Source of the DNA: Roseburia sp. | Lineage (GTDB): Bacteria > Bacillota > Clostridia > Lachnospirales > Lachnospiraceae | Reading direction: 5' to 3' | Assembly (NCBI GenBank): GCA_023664265.1 | Contig: JAMPFV010000024.1 | Span: 1 to 41,316, forward strand | DNA length: 41,316 bases | In this document: piece after piece, positions 24,168-32,483 of the stretch | How positions within the stretch are numbered: the stretch's first letter is position 1 | Layout: each line of letters starts with the position of its first letter | The notes under the pieces: model-generated | Told to the model about the DNA's origin: nothing | What the model saw: the letters and a program-made list of their open reading frames with translations, nothing else | Databases searched by the model: none | Program-made: the position numbers and the translations under genes

Positions 24168-25505
24168 CGCGAGCCGCCGCACCACAACAAAATAGCTGAC
24201 AACCAATATCACATCCGCACCCGCCCATGCCATAATCTCCGCATAAAATATGCCGCTCTCTCCCATAAGCCGCGGCAGCAGCAGGGCGCTCGCCGTCCGC
24301 ATCAGAAACTCCGCGACGCCGGAGAGCATCGGCAGGACGGTATTGCCCAAGCCCTGTATCGCCGCGCGCGTCACATGCAGGATATACAGCACCGGCAGAC
24401 AGACACTCATAATCGCCAGATAGTGATAGGCAATCGCCAGCGTCGCCTCCACCGTCTCGGGCGAGCCGGAAATAAAAAGCCCCAGCAGCGGCTTTCCGAG
24501 CAGCAGCATAAACGCCGCGATAATCACCGACGTAATCAGCGCGATGACCACCGCCGCGCGCATACCGCCATGGATGCGCTTCAGCTTTCCCGCCCCCATA
24601 TTCTGCCCCATATAGGTCACCATCGCATATCCATACGAGGTCGCCGCAATCTCCAGCAGACCGTACAGCTTGTTCGTGGCGGTAAAGCCCGCGATAAAAA
24701 TCACGCCAAAGCCGTTCACCACCGCCTGGACAATCATGCCGCCGACCGCTATGATGGCATTCTGGAACGCCATCGGAAGCCCCAAATACATCAGCGAACC
24801 CGCAAGCCCCGCACTTATCCTGAAATCCCCCCTGCAAAAGCGCAGCAGCTCTATCCGCCTGATATGCCGGATACAGAACAGGCTTGATACCAACTGTGCA
24901 ATCAGCGTCGCTAAGGCCGCGCCCGCGATTCCCCACCGAAACACAATGACAAACAGCATATCCAGCAGAATATTCACTATCGACGCCACAATCATCGCGT
25001 TCAGCGGCGTCCTGCCGTCCCCCAGCGCGCGCAGGATACATGCCAGCAGGTTATAGAGCATCACAATCGGGATGCCAAGGAACATCATGCGCAGATACAA
25101 TATCGTGCCGCCCCAGATATCCTGCGGCGTCTGTAACAGCCGCAAAAGCGGCGCCGCCAGCAGTTGTCCGCCCGCTGCCAGAACGACGGATGCCGCCGCA
25201 GACAGCACCGCCGCGCCTGCTACCGTCCTGCGCAGACTGTCAGGCCGCCCCGCGCCGAACTCCTTTGCCATCATAATCCCGAAGCCCTGCGTAAAGCCCT
25301 GAATAATGCCCAACATCATCCAGTTCATCCACTCCGCCGCACCCAGCGCCGCCAGCGCATTCACCCCGAGCACCTTCCCGACCACCATGGTATCCACTAC
25401 CGTGTATAGCTGCTGAAATATATTCCCCGCCATCAGGGACAGCGCAAAGGACAATATAATAGACGAAGGCCGTCCCTCCGTCATGTTTTTCATTTTCGCC
25501 GCCAT
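24144..25505 (-). CDS. MATE-family efflux transporter
   Basis: A 453-residue membrane protein with twelve predicted helices in two related halves. It starts with the family pattern MTEGRPSSIILSFALSLMAGNIFQQLYTVVDTMVVGKVLG. The second half repeats it in LGLPMAFQNAIIAVGGMIVQAVVNGFG. It should export drugs or metabolites by Na+ or H+ antiport, in the NorM/DinF-like clostridial branch. GGGAGGAGG lies 8 bases before the ATG. The 3' end overlaps the Uma2 gene by 24 bp on the other strand. It diverges from the nitroreductase gene over 109 bp. Confidence 0.93.
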   Translation of the reverse strand: MAAKMKNMTEGRPSSIILSFALSLMAGNIFQQLYTVVDTMVVGKVLGVNALAALGAAEWMNWMMLGIIQGFTQGFGIMMAKEFGAGRPDSLRRTVAGAAVLSAAASVVLAAGGQLLAAPLLRLLQTPQDIWGGTILYLRMMFLGIPIVMLYNLLACILRALGDGRTPLNAMIVASIVNILLDMLFVIVFRWGIAGAALATLIAQLVSSLFCIRHIRRIELLRFCRGDFRISAGLAGSLMYLGLPMAFQNAIIAVGGMIVQAVVNGFGVIFIAGFTATNKLYGLLEIAATSYGYAMVTYMGQNMGAGKLKRIHGGMRAAVVIALITSVIIAAFMLLLGKPLLGLFISGSPETVEATLAIAYHYLAIMSVCLPVLYILHVTRAAIQGLGNTVLPMLSGVAEFLMRTASALLLPRLMGESGIFYAEIMAWAGADVILVVSYFVVVRRLASGLHAEL

Positions 25506-25532
25506 CTTCTCCGCCTCCTCCCGTCTTCTTCA

Positions 25533-25562
25533 TTGACAATCCCTGTCCCGCAATGTTATATT
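25533..25562 (+). promoter_or_regulatory. Promoter of the nitroreductase gene
   Basis: TTGACA (25533-25538) is followed after 18 bases by TATATT (25557-25562). The leader is about 45 bases and contains AAAGGAAAA before the ATG at 25615. It lies in the divergent gap with the MATE gene. Confidence 0.65.
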
Positions 25563-25614
25563 CAAGCTTGAGGAACTCACACACGACACTGCTGCAAAGA
25601 AAGGAAAATCGACA

Positions 25615-26145
25615 ATGAACAATGTAATCGAAACAATTCAAAAGAGAAGCTCCACAAGAGGCTATACCGCACAGCCCCTGACCGACGAGGAGCTAAACAC
25701 CTTAATCCACGCAGGACTGCAGGCCCCGACCGCGGCCAACCGACAGGAAATCCATCTCACCGTCCTCAAGGGAGACCATCCCGTATTGCAGGAGCTGGAG
25801 GAGGAAAAGAACCGCCTGCGCGAAATTACCGCACCGGAGCACAATTTTTACTACGAGGCGCCCTGCGTGATCGTCCTGAGCGCCGACAAGGACTATAAGT
25901 GGAGCGCACTTGACGCTGGCATCGCCGTGGAAAACATGGCGCTCGCGGCGGAGGCGCTCGGACTTGGAAATCTGATTATCGGATGCATCTACGACGCGCT
26001 GCGCGGGGAAAAGAAGGACTACTTCTCAAATATTCTCAAATTCCCCGAAAACTACGAATACGAGATTGCGATTGCTTTCGGACACAAGGCCGTCACAAAG
26101 GAGCCGCATACCTATGACGCTCAAAAGCAGGTTACCCGTCTGTAG
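25615..26145 (+). CDS. Nitroreductase-family flavoprotein
   Basis: A 176-residue FMN-dependent nitroreductase-like protein. The N-terminal FMN phosphate motif is in IQKRSSTRGYTAQPL, followed by LQAPTAANRQ. The second half has WSALDAGIAVENMALAAEALGLGNLIIGCI, the family's conserved dimer-interface and FMN segment. It is at the short end of the family, and there is no ferredoxin-like N-terminal domain. Substrate unknown; quinones, flavins or nitroaromatics are usual. Its own promoter is upstream and the chemoreceptor gene is convergent downstream. Confidence 0.9.
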   Translation: MNNVIETIQKRSSTRGYTAQPLTDEELNTLIHAGLQAPTAANRQEIHLTVLKGDHPVLQELEEEKNRLREITAPEHNFYYEAPCVIVLSADKDYKWSALDAGIAVENMALAAEALGLGNLIIGCIYDALRGEKKDYFSNILKFPENYEYEIAIAFGHKAVTKEPHTYDAQKQVTRL

Positions 26146-26184
26146 GCAGCCTGCCGCAAGCTTAACCTTATCCTGTATGCCGGA

Positions 26185-27888
26185 CTATACACGAAAGCGG
26201 TCCATCAACTCCACCATCGTCTGTACCGTGGTTTTCTGCTCCTGGCTTACCGCCGCCGTCTCCTCGGAGATGGCGGAATTATTGTCCACAATCCCCGCGA
26301 CGACATCAATCGCATTGTTAATCTGCTCAATATCCGTCACCTCAATCGTCAGCTTATCCACAATGCTGTTGAGCCGTCCCGTCATCTCCTCCGAGCCGAC
26401 CTGGATATCCTCCATGCTGGATATCGTCTCGTCAATCACGCTCGTCACAAGCGCGACCGCATCCAGCATTGTCTTAATCAGTCCGGCGGTCTGGCCTACC
26501 GCATCCTGCGACTCCTCCGCAAGCTTCTTCACCTGCTCCGCCACTACCGCAAAGCCCTTACCCATCTCTCCGGCCCGCGCGGATTCAATCGACGCGTTCA
26601 GCGACAGCATGTCAATCTCGTCCCCGATATCCGCGATGGCGGACATTACCTCGACAATCTTGTCCGTGCCCGTACAAATCGCATTCATGGCCTCCTTGAG
26701 GTTCGTCATCTTCTGGCTGCCCTCTGTCAGCGTGGAGCTTGAGAGCGCGGCTATCTTTACAGCCTCCTCCGCCTCCTTCTCATTATACGCGATGCTCTCA
26801 CTCAGCTCGGACAGGAGCGTCACCAGATCGGAAACCTGCCCCGCCTGTCCGGTACATGAATTTGCCAGATCGTCCGCCGCATTCGCAAGCTGCCCCGCAC
26901 CGCTGTCAATCATATCGGTAACCTGCTTTAACGAGCGCACCGTGCCGCGCATCTCCTCCACAATCGTGTTGAGGGAATCCTTTATCTGCACATACTCTCC
27001 CACATAATCACAGCTCACAGCGACATTGAAGTTCCCCTGTCCCATCTGCTCCAGCACAAGCGAAATCTCCTCAATAATATCCGCCAGATTGTTTTTCATA
27101 AAAGCGATGGCTGAAACCATCCTGCCGACCTCGCTGTCATCGGCAACCAAATCCAGCTCCGCGTGAAGATTTCCGTCCGCAAGTGTCCTCATCTGCTCTG
27201 AGACCTTGATGATCGGCGTCAGCAGCTCATCCTTTGAAAAGCGGATAGTCTTCCTACTCTGCAGCGCCAGCCGTACAAAACCGATGACAAACATCGCCGC
27301 ACAGACAAGCAAAATAATCAGATAGAGGCGCTTTGAGCTGTCAAGCCGGCCTAAAATATCGGAAATCGTCTCATCCGTCATGGCATTGATTTCCTCGACG
27401 GCGTCCTTATACTCCGCCCCAAAGACAAACTCGATAGCCGCCGCGGTATCCCCCGCCTGAACCGCCTCCATGGCGTTCTCCTCCAACGGCACCAGATTAT
27501 TAGAAATCTCCGCAATCGCAGTCAGCTCCTGCCATTCTTCCGACCTGAGCTTATCTCCCTGCAGCCCCTCCAATGCGGTATCCCTGTTCTTGTCGATTGT
27601 CAGCTCCCGCATATAGTCGTCATAATAATTCACATCGCCAGTGACCGCATAGGAGCGAACCGCCGTTGTCAGCGCCTTCGACCCCATCCGGTATTGATTT
27701 AAGTAGAGCGAAATCTCAAGCTGATTCTGTGAAGCCCTGATATATCCAGCGCTCGCAATAAACAGCAGCACCAACAGAATGCCACCCGCCAAAAGCGAGA
27801 TGTTCGTCTGCCGCACAATCCCCTGCAGACGCCTTACCTGACTGTTTTCTCCAAGTGCTTCCATCGTACCCGTTTCCTTTTCCTTCAT
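26185..27888 (-). CDS. Methyl-accepting chemotaxis protein
   Basis: A 567-residue chemoreceptor: membrane helix at about 30-50, an outside four-helix-bundle-like sensor with LYLNQYRMGSKALTTAVRSYAVTGD, a second membrane helix at about 188-208, HAMP-like sequence, then the signalling coiled coil. The hairpin tip IADIGDEIDMLSLNASIESARAGEMGKGFAVVAEQVKKLAEES matches the MCP core but replaces the usual QTN/LALNAAIEAARAGE residues in several places. It should pass ligand signals to CheA/CheW, which are not in the window. ATG 27888 is used; ATG 27864 is also reasonable. A strong promoter lies about 130 bases upstream. Confidence 0.92.
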   Translation of the reverse strand: MKEKETGTMEALGENSQVRRLQGIVRQTNISLLAGGILLVLLFIASAGYIRASQNQLEISLYLNQYRMGSKALTTAVRSYAVTGDVNYYDDYMRELTIDKNRDTALEGLQGDKLRSEEWQELTAIAEISNNLVPLEENAMEAVQAGDTAAAIEFVFGAEYKDAVEEINAMTDETISDILGRLDSSKRLYLIILLVCAAMFVIGFVRLALQSRKTIRFSKDELLTPIIKVSEQMRTLADGNLHAELDLVADDSEVGRMVSAIAFMKNNLADIIEEISLVLEQMGQGNFNVAVSCDYVGEYVQIKDSLNTIVEEMRGTVRSLKQVTDMIDSGAGQLANAADDLANSCTGQAGQVSDLVTLLSELSESIAYNEKEAEEAVKIAALSSSTLTEGSQKMTNLKEAMNAICTGTDKIVEVMSAIADIGDEIDMLSLNASIESARAGEMGKGFAVVAEQVKKLAEESQDAVGQTAGLIKTMLDAVALVTSVIDETISSMEDIQVGSEEMTGRLNSIVDKLTIEVTDIEQINNAIDVVAGIVDNNSAISEETAAVSQEQKTTVQTMVELMDRFRV

Positions 27889-28023
27889 CCCTGCAACCGT
27901 ATCCTTTCACTGTTTAGTTAATCGCAATCCGCAATACGTTTGTGTTGCAGGTCGCATTACCGTTTTGTACAAATTGGTGCTATTATGGGGCTTTGACGTA
28001 ATATTTTTGTAATATTTACCATA

Positions 28024-28052
28024 ATTATACTTCATAAAATGCCATCGGTCAA
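28024..28052 (-). promoter_or_regulatory. Chemoreceptor gene promoter
   Basis: On the minus strand TTGACC (28052-28047), a 17-base spacer and TATAAT (28029-28024) lie just past the polymerase gene's stop codon. The leader of about 130 bases holds two GTAATATTT copies (plus strand, near 27997-28018). No known riboswitch pattern was recognised in it. Confidence 0.75.
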
Positions 28053-28054
28053 CA

Positions 28055-29308
28055 TCATATCTTATCCAAATGCTTCGCGTGACCAGGAGACGGGTCTATT
28101 CTATCCTGATTCAGAAAAGAGGCGCGCTTTACGGCATCCGTCCCGAAGCGCTCCCGAATGCTGTCCATCGCCTTATCAAGCCGCTCCAACCGCTCATAAT
28201 CTCCATTGTCCAGCAGCGAGAGCTGTCTGCCGTCGCTTGCCCGCTTCACATGGCTCGTCGAGATGCCCAGAAGCCGGATGGGGCGTCCGTCCCAAAGCTC
28301 GTCAAACAGCCTGCAGGCCGTCGCGTGAAGCTCGTTTGTAACGTTGGTCGCACAGGGCAGCTCGCACTGGTGGGAGGCCTTCGACAAATCGTTGTACTTG
28401 ATATTGACGCTGACCACCTCTATCCGCGCACCGTCGCGCCGGAGCCGCTGCCCCACCGTCTCCGCCAGCGACATCAGCACCATCTTGGCCGTCGCCTCGT
28501 CCGTCACGTCAAAGGCGATCGTCGTCGCATTGCCGTAGCTCTTACTCTCCGCAGGCTCAGCCTCTATCACGGACACGTCCTGCCCGTTGGCGAATTGCCA
28601 AATCGTCTCCCCCTGTTTCTTCATCGCCGCCCGAAGCATCTGCGGGTCGGCGCACGCAAGCTCCCCAATCGTGTGTATCCCCAAGGTGTGGAGCGTGCGC
28701 CGGGAGGCCTTCCCCACCAGAAACAAATCCCCCACCGGAAGCTTCCACATCTTCTCCTGAATCTCCTCCGGAAACAGGGTATGCACCAGATTGGGCTTTT
28801 TAAAATCACTCGCCATCTTTGCCAGCAATCGGTTGGTGGAGATGCCGACGTTGACCGTAAACCCGAGTTCTCTGTACACCTCGTCCTTAATCCTTGTCGC
28901 GGCCTCCACCGGCGGTCCGAAAAGCTTCTCCGTCCCTGTCATATCCACAAAGCACTCGTCGATGCTGCACTGCTCAATGCTGTCGGAATACCGCTCCAAG
29001 ATCTCTATAAATGCCTTGGAATACCGCCGATACACCTCATGCCTTGCGGGAACCAGCACGAGATTCGGGCACTTCTTCAGCGCATCCGTAATCGGCTCCC
29101 CCGTCTGTACCTTATATTTTTTCGCGGGAATCGACTTGGCAAGGATGATCCCGCGGCGCTTGGAGCGGTCGCCGCCCACCGCCGACGGGATTGTCCGCAG
29201 ATCCACCGTTATCTCGGGAAACGCTTCCGGATGCTTTAACCGCTCCACCGCCTCCCACGAGAGAAACGCGCTGTTCACATCAATATGAAAAATCAATTTT
29301 TCCTGCAT
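28055..29308 (-). CDS. dinB: Y-family DNA polymerase (DNA polymerase IV-like)
   Basis: A 417-residue translesion polymerase that copies past damaged template bases. Catalytic acids are D10 in HIDVNSAFLSWEA and D117/E118 in CSIDECFVDMTG. The thumb motif LVGKASRRTLHTLGIHTIGELA and little-finger domain follow, with a sliding-clamp-binding QLSLL near residue 373. It has no C-terminal zinc finger. AGGAGG lies 5 bases before the ATG at 29308. The NusG-domain protein gene ends 59 bp upstream in the same direction. I see no obvious LexA box in the short gap. Confidence 0.93.
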   Translation of the reverse strand: MQEKLIFHIDVNSAFLSWEAVERLKHPEAFPEITVDLRTIPSAVGGDRSKRRGIILAKSIPAKKYKVQTGEPITDALKKCPNLVLVPARHEVYRRYSKAFIEILERYSDSIEQCSIDECFVDMTGTEKLFGPPVEAATRIKDEVYRELGFTVNVGISTNRLLAKMASDFKKPNLVHTLFPEEIQEKMWKLPVGDLFLVGKASRRTLHTLGIHTIGELACADPQMLRAAMKKQGETIWQFANGQDVSVIEAEPAESKSYGNATTIAFDVTDEATAKMVLMSLAETVGQRLRRDGARIEVVSVNIKYNDLSKASHQCELPCATNVTNELHATACRLFDELWDGRPIRLLGISTSHVKRASDGRQLSLLDNGDYERLERLDKAMDSIRERFGTDAVKRASFLNQDRIDPSPGHAKHLDKI

Positions 29309-29367
29309 ACCATCCTCCTGTCTCTCTGCTGCCCCTGCTTTTCAATTTATGGTTCACGCCGCGCCGC

Positions 29368-29736
29368 TCACTGCGAGACCGCGTCCACCTCATCCGCCAT
29401 GCCGTTCTCCGCCGCAAGCACCTCCGCCACCAGCCGGTGCGGCAGACAGATAATCGCCTGTCCCCCCTTGGAAATCGGCTCATGTGCCACGCAGTATCGG
29501 TCGGGGCAGTCCGCCGACGCCATATATGCGGCCCCCTCACGGATAATCACCTGATTATATCCCCACTTACTGTACAGCTCTATCGTCTGATCCTCTGAAA
29601 GCATGTACTCTCCATATACCGCGCCGTCTATCGTAATCCTCAGGCGCTTTCCCGCATCCCGCGGGCGCAGCAGCGCCAAAACCGCCGCTATAACGATAAC
29701 ACACGCTATTAAAATTCCATCCTTTTTCCGCACCAT
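29368..29736 (-). CDS. NusG domain II-containing membrane-anchored protein
   Basis: A 122-residue protein: a basic start, one membrane segment (residues 7-23, GILIACVIVIAAVLALL), then a NusG-domain-II fold outside the cell. The pattern DCPDRYC followed by ISKGGQAIICLPHRLV, with C77, C82 and C97, is the family signature in Clostridia. In these organisms such genes often stand near respiratory or heptaprenyl-synthesis genes; here the neighbour is a polymerase gene. Function not established. The start at ATG 29736 gives a good signal anchor. Confidence 0.85.
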   Translation of the reverse strand: MVRKKDGILIACVIVIAAVLALLRPRDAGKRLRITIDGAVYGEYMLSEDQTIELYSKWGYNQVIIREGAAYMASADCPDRYCVAHEPISKGGQAIICLPHRLVAEVLAAENGMADEVDAVSQ

Positions 29737-29831
29737 ACTCCTAATCCCTCCTTTTCATTATACCACCTCCGGCCATACATTGCCACTTGGATTTTGACGG
29801 CGCTTTCCCCAAGACCACCGTGAATCGAGTG

Positions 29832-29860
29832 TTGAAAACAGGCATTTTCTATGCTATCAT
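29832..29860 (+). promoter_or_regulatory. Promoter of the redox-EAL gene
   Basis: TTGAAA (29832-29837), a 17-base spacer and TATCAT (29855-29860) with TGC before the -10 form an extended sigma-A promoter. The leader of about 65 bases contains a small CCTATA/TATAGG hairpin and ends in GGGGG 6 bases before the ATG. It does not fit the c-di-GMP-I riboswitch consensus. Confidence 0.65.
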
Positions 29861-29929
29861 AAAAAAAACGCAAGCTTGGCAGCCCTATAAGCCTATAGGA
29901 TAAAAATTACAGAGAAACGGGGGATACAT

Positions 29930-31693
29930 ATGACACACCATGAGAAGGCAGAACAGCTTTTGAAGCAGCAATACCACTGCTCGCAGGCATTGTTCGGCGC
30001 ATTCGCGGACGATTTCGGGCTGGATTTAAAGACTGCTTTCAAGATCAGCACCTGCTTTGGCGGCGGAATGCGCCAGGGCGGCACCTGCGGCTGTATCACG
30101 GCCGCGCTTCTGGTTTTGGGCATGGCCTTTGGCTTCTATGACTCTCAGGACAGAGAGCTGGAGGTCTACGGCAACAAAAAGACCGAGGAATTTATACGCC
30201 GCTTTACCGAAAAGATGGAGGGTGTTATTGAATGCCGCAACATTCTGGGAAAGGATATTTCCAAGCCGGAGGATATGGCGGTTATCCGCAAGGAGAAGCT
30301 GATTTTGCAGAAATGCCCGCGCGCCATCAATATCAGCATTGACATTCTGGAGGACATGCTGGCAGAGTACCTCAGGGACACGGCAGAGAGCAGCATCAGC
30401 GCGGAGGACATTCCACAAAGCGACGAGCTGCAAAGCGTACTCAAGGAGCTTGGCAAGCTCAAGCGCTTTCGCCGCAATGTCAACAACCTTCTTCATAACA
30501 CCACAAAGAATATCGGCTTTATCCAGTTTGATATCCGCAAGTTCAAGATTATCAACGATTTGTACGGAGAGCGGTTCGGGGACGAGATTCTGGACTTTAT
30601 CCGCCACCGCCTGAAGGAATGCTGCCATGACGAGCAGTATTTCGTCAATCTGCGCAGCGACGTGTTTATGATTGTGACCGAGTACGACACGGAGGACGAG
30701 CTGACGGACCTGATTCACCGATTGGACGCAAGCATCAGCTCCTTCAAGGATGTGAAGCTCCAGATGTCCTACGGCGTGTACACCGTCGAGGATAAGCGGA
30801 TGGAGCTGCGGCAGATGGAGGATCGGGCCGCGATGGCAAGAAAGGCCTCCAAGAACAATATTCTGACCAATATCCTGTTCTACAAGGAGCAGTTCAAGGA
30901 TTCCCTGTACAGCAGGAAGTTTATCGAGGAAAATATGCAGGCGGCCATCACACAGCGGCAGTTTATGATGTATCTCCAGCCCAAGTACAGCATCGCCAAG
31001 AATGAGATCATCGGCGCAGAGGCTCTGGTCCGCTGGCGCCATCCGGAGCGCGGCATGATTTTCCCCAACGAGTTTATCCCGATTATCGAGGAAAACGGCT
31101 TTATCAAGAAAGTCGATTACTACATATGGGCGGAGGCCTGCCGCTTTATCCGGCGGTGCGGGGACGCCGGAATCACGTCCTGTCCGGTTTCCGTCAATGT
31201 CTCAAGAGTGCATCTGCGGGACGATGAGTGCATCAAGGTGCTCTCCGACCTCATCCAAAGCTATGCCATCCCCAAGGAGCTGCTCGAGCTGGAAATCACC
31301 GAATCCGCCGACAACCAACAGGTCAGCATGAAGGCCTTACAGCTCAAGGACGAGGGCTTCACGCTGCTGATGGACGACTTCGGGAGCGGCTACTCCTCGC
31401 TGAACATTCTTCTGGAAACACCGTTTGACGTGATCAAGCTCGATAAGAAGTTCATGGAGAACATGATGGTGTCCGGCAAGGGACGGCTGATACTCGAGCA
31501 GGTGGTTTCCATGGCGGACAAGCTTCGGCTCGGACTGCTGGCGGAGGGCGTGGAGACGAAGGAGCAGATTGATTTGCTTGAGAGCATCGGCTGTGATCAG
31601 GTTCAGGGCTACTATTACGCAAAGCCCATGCCGGAGGAGGAGTTCTTCGAGCTGCTGACGCAGCAGTATGAAAGGGATAAATTACAGGTGTGA
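29930..31693 (+). CDS. C_GCAxxG_C_C domain fused to degenerate GGDEF and intact EAL (c-di-GMP phosphodiesterase)
   Basis: Residues 1-135 form a C_GCAxxG_C_C redox-type domain: C17 in HCSQAL, CFGGGM at 42-47, GGTCGC at 50-55, ECRNILG at 101-107 and C129 in QKCPRAI. Residues about 193-318 are a GGDEF domain with DIRKFKIINDLYG but RSDVF (242-246) in place of GGDEF, so no cyclase activity is expected. Residues about 330-580 are an EAL domain with AEAL at 363-366, NVSRVHL, ELEITES, DDFGSGYSS, KLDKKFM, AEGVET and QGYYYAKPM all present, so hydrolysis of c-di-GMP to pGpG is expected. There are no membrane segments. I infer thiol or metal redox input through the Cys domain. A type III toxin-antitoxin locus follows. 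Confidence 0.9.
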   Translation: MTHHEKAEQLLKQQYHCSQALFGAFADDFGLDLKTAFKISTCFGGGMRQGGTCGCITAALLVLGMAFGFYDSQDRELEVYGNKKTEEFIRRFTEKMEGVIECRNILGKDISKPEDMAVIRKEKLILQKCPRAINISIDILEDMLAEYLRDTAESSISAEDIPQSDELQSVLKELGKLKRFRRNVNNLLHNTTKNIGFIQFDIRKFKIINDLYGERFGDEILDFIRHRLKECCHDEQYFVNLRSDVFMIVTEYDTEDELTDLIHRLDASISSFKDVKLQMSYGVYTVEDKRMELRQMEDRAAMARKASKNNILTNILFYKEQFKDSLYSRKFIEENMQAAITQRQFMMYLQPKYSIAKNEIIGAEALVRWRHPERGMIFPNEFIPIIEENGFIKKVDYYIWAEACRFIRRCGDAGITSCPVSVNVSRVHLRDDECIKVLSDLIQSYAIPKELLELEITESADNQQVSMKALQLKDEGFTLLMDDFGSGYSSLNILLETPFDVIKLDKKFMENMMVSGKGRLILEQVVSMADKLRLGLLAEGVETKEQIDLLESIGCDQVQGYYYAKPMPEEEFFELLTQQYERDKLQV

Positions 31694-31716
31694 TGTTATA
31701 AGAAAACAGAATTTAT

Positions 31717-31745
31717 TTGACATATTCTGCACAATTTCATATAAT
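31717..31745 (+). promoter_or_regulatory. Consensus promoter of the type III antitoxin RNA
   Basis: TTGACA (31717-31722), exactly 17 bases, then TATAAT (31740-31745): a perfect sigma-A consensus. Transcription would start near 31752, about 20 bases before the first antitoxin repeat. Such a strong promoter suits a non-coding antitoxin needed in excess over its toxin. Confidence 0.9.
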
Positions 31746-31772
31746 ACTATCAGAGACGGAGTAATCCGCCAT

Positions 31773-31870
31773 CGAAAATATTGTTCGCTCACCGGAAGCG
31801 ACTGATAAATGTCCGGCTCGAAAATATTGTTCGCTCACCGGAAGCGACTGATAAATGTCCGGTTTGAAAT
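31773..31870 (+). ncRNA. Type III antitoxin RNA: two 46-nt pseudoknot repeats plus partial third
   Basis: Two tandem copies (31773-31818 and 31819-31864) differ only in the second-to-last base; a few bases of a third copy follow (TGAAAT). Each copy folds on paper as an H-type pseudoknot. Stem 1 pairs TCGCT with AGCGA; the loop bases CCGGA pair with the later TCCGG (stem 2). In copy 1 these lie at 31785-31789, 31797-31801, 31792-31796 and 31812-31816. AAAA-containing linkers join the units, a typical cleavage context for ToxN-type endoRNases. In known type III systems each released pseudoknot binds and blocks one toxin. Identification rests on layout, folding and the downstream toxin; cutting sites are inference. 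Confidence 0.88.
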
Positions 31871-31874
31871 TTAG

Positions 31875-31924
31875 GCCTTATCGCTTAGGTGCTATTTATT
31901 CCTGATGTGATAAGGCTGTTTTTA
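31875..31924 (+). terminator. Terminator between antitoxin RNA and toxin gene
   Basis: GCCTTATC (31875-31882) pairs with GATAAGGC (31909-31916), with an inner AGG/CCT pairing, followed by TGTTTTTAT. It ends 13 bases before the toxin ATG. In type III loci this leaky terminator sets the excess of antitoxin RNA over toxin mRNA. Confidence 0.88.
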
Positions 31925-31937
31925 TGGGGAGAGCATT

Positions 31938-32483
31938 ATGGATTACCGAGAAGGATATGTTTATCATATCAAAGATGACTATTTCGTTAAGGCAAATGAC
32001 CCAAACCTTATGCAAAATAAGGAAAACGGCAGTTATCGCCCAACCTTCTATTGCATGCGGGATGAGAAAACAACTTTGCTTTGGATGATTCCTCTCAGCA
32101 GCCGTGTCAAAAAGTTTCAGGCAATTTATGACAAGCAGATGAAAAAATATGGGAACTGCCTGACTGTTGTTATGGGCGAATATGACGGAAAGCCGGCTGC
32201 TTTTCTTCTACAAAACATGTTTCCAATTACAGAAAAATATCTTGACCATATACATACCCGCAACAATAATCCCGTCCCTGTTAAGCACTCCATACAAGCA
32301 GAAATACGCACCAAAATAAAGCGTATATTACAACTCCACGCACACGGAAAAAAGATTGTTTTCCCCGATATTTCACGGCTTGAAAGCCTGATGCTAAATC
32401 TTACTCCCGCGCGCTGTCTATCTGATCGCGTATCGCCTGCATCTGATAATCCAGATTCTCTATCGAATCCGCACACACCTTGA
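31938..32483 (+). CDS. cptN: Type III toxin endoribonuclease, CptN/ToxN/AbiQ-like
   Basis: The protein resembles CptN toxins of gut Clostridia: GYVYHIKDDYFVKANDPNLM, YRPTFYCMRDEKTTLLWMIPLSSRVKKFQAIYDKQ, FLLQNMFPITEKYLDHIH and VFPDISRLESLML. The catalytic region of ToxN (T/S-S then Lys) corresponds to S54, S55 and K58 here. Such toxins cut the antitoxin repeats and, when free, cellular mRNAs, and can stop phage spread. GGGGAGAG precedes the ATG. The family-like part ends near residue 153; the last 28 residues are antisense to the end of the neighbouring alarmone-synthetase gene and look like read-through after loss of the native stop. The locus is AT-rich. Gene symbol by similarity only. Confidence 0.88.
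   Translation: MDYREGYVYHIKDDYFVKANDPNLMQNKENGSYRPTFYCMRDEKTTLLWMIPLSSRVKKFQAIYDKQMKKYGNCLTVVMGEYDGKPAAFLLQNMFPITEKYLDHIHTRNNNPVPVKHSIQAEIRTKIKRILQLHAHGKKIVFPDISRLESLMLNLTPARCLSDRVSPASDNPDSLSNPHTP

Noticed and set aside
29861..29929. c-di-GMP riboswitch in the leader of the EAL gene
   Set aside because: The leader is too short and lacks the conserved core of c-di-GMP-I or -II aptamers; only a small hairpin is seen.
31773..31864. Direct repeats as a short CRISPR array
   Set aside because: Only two units, directly adjacent with no spacers; the pseudoknot pairing, promoter, terminator and toxin gene explain them better.
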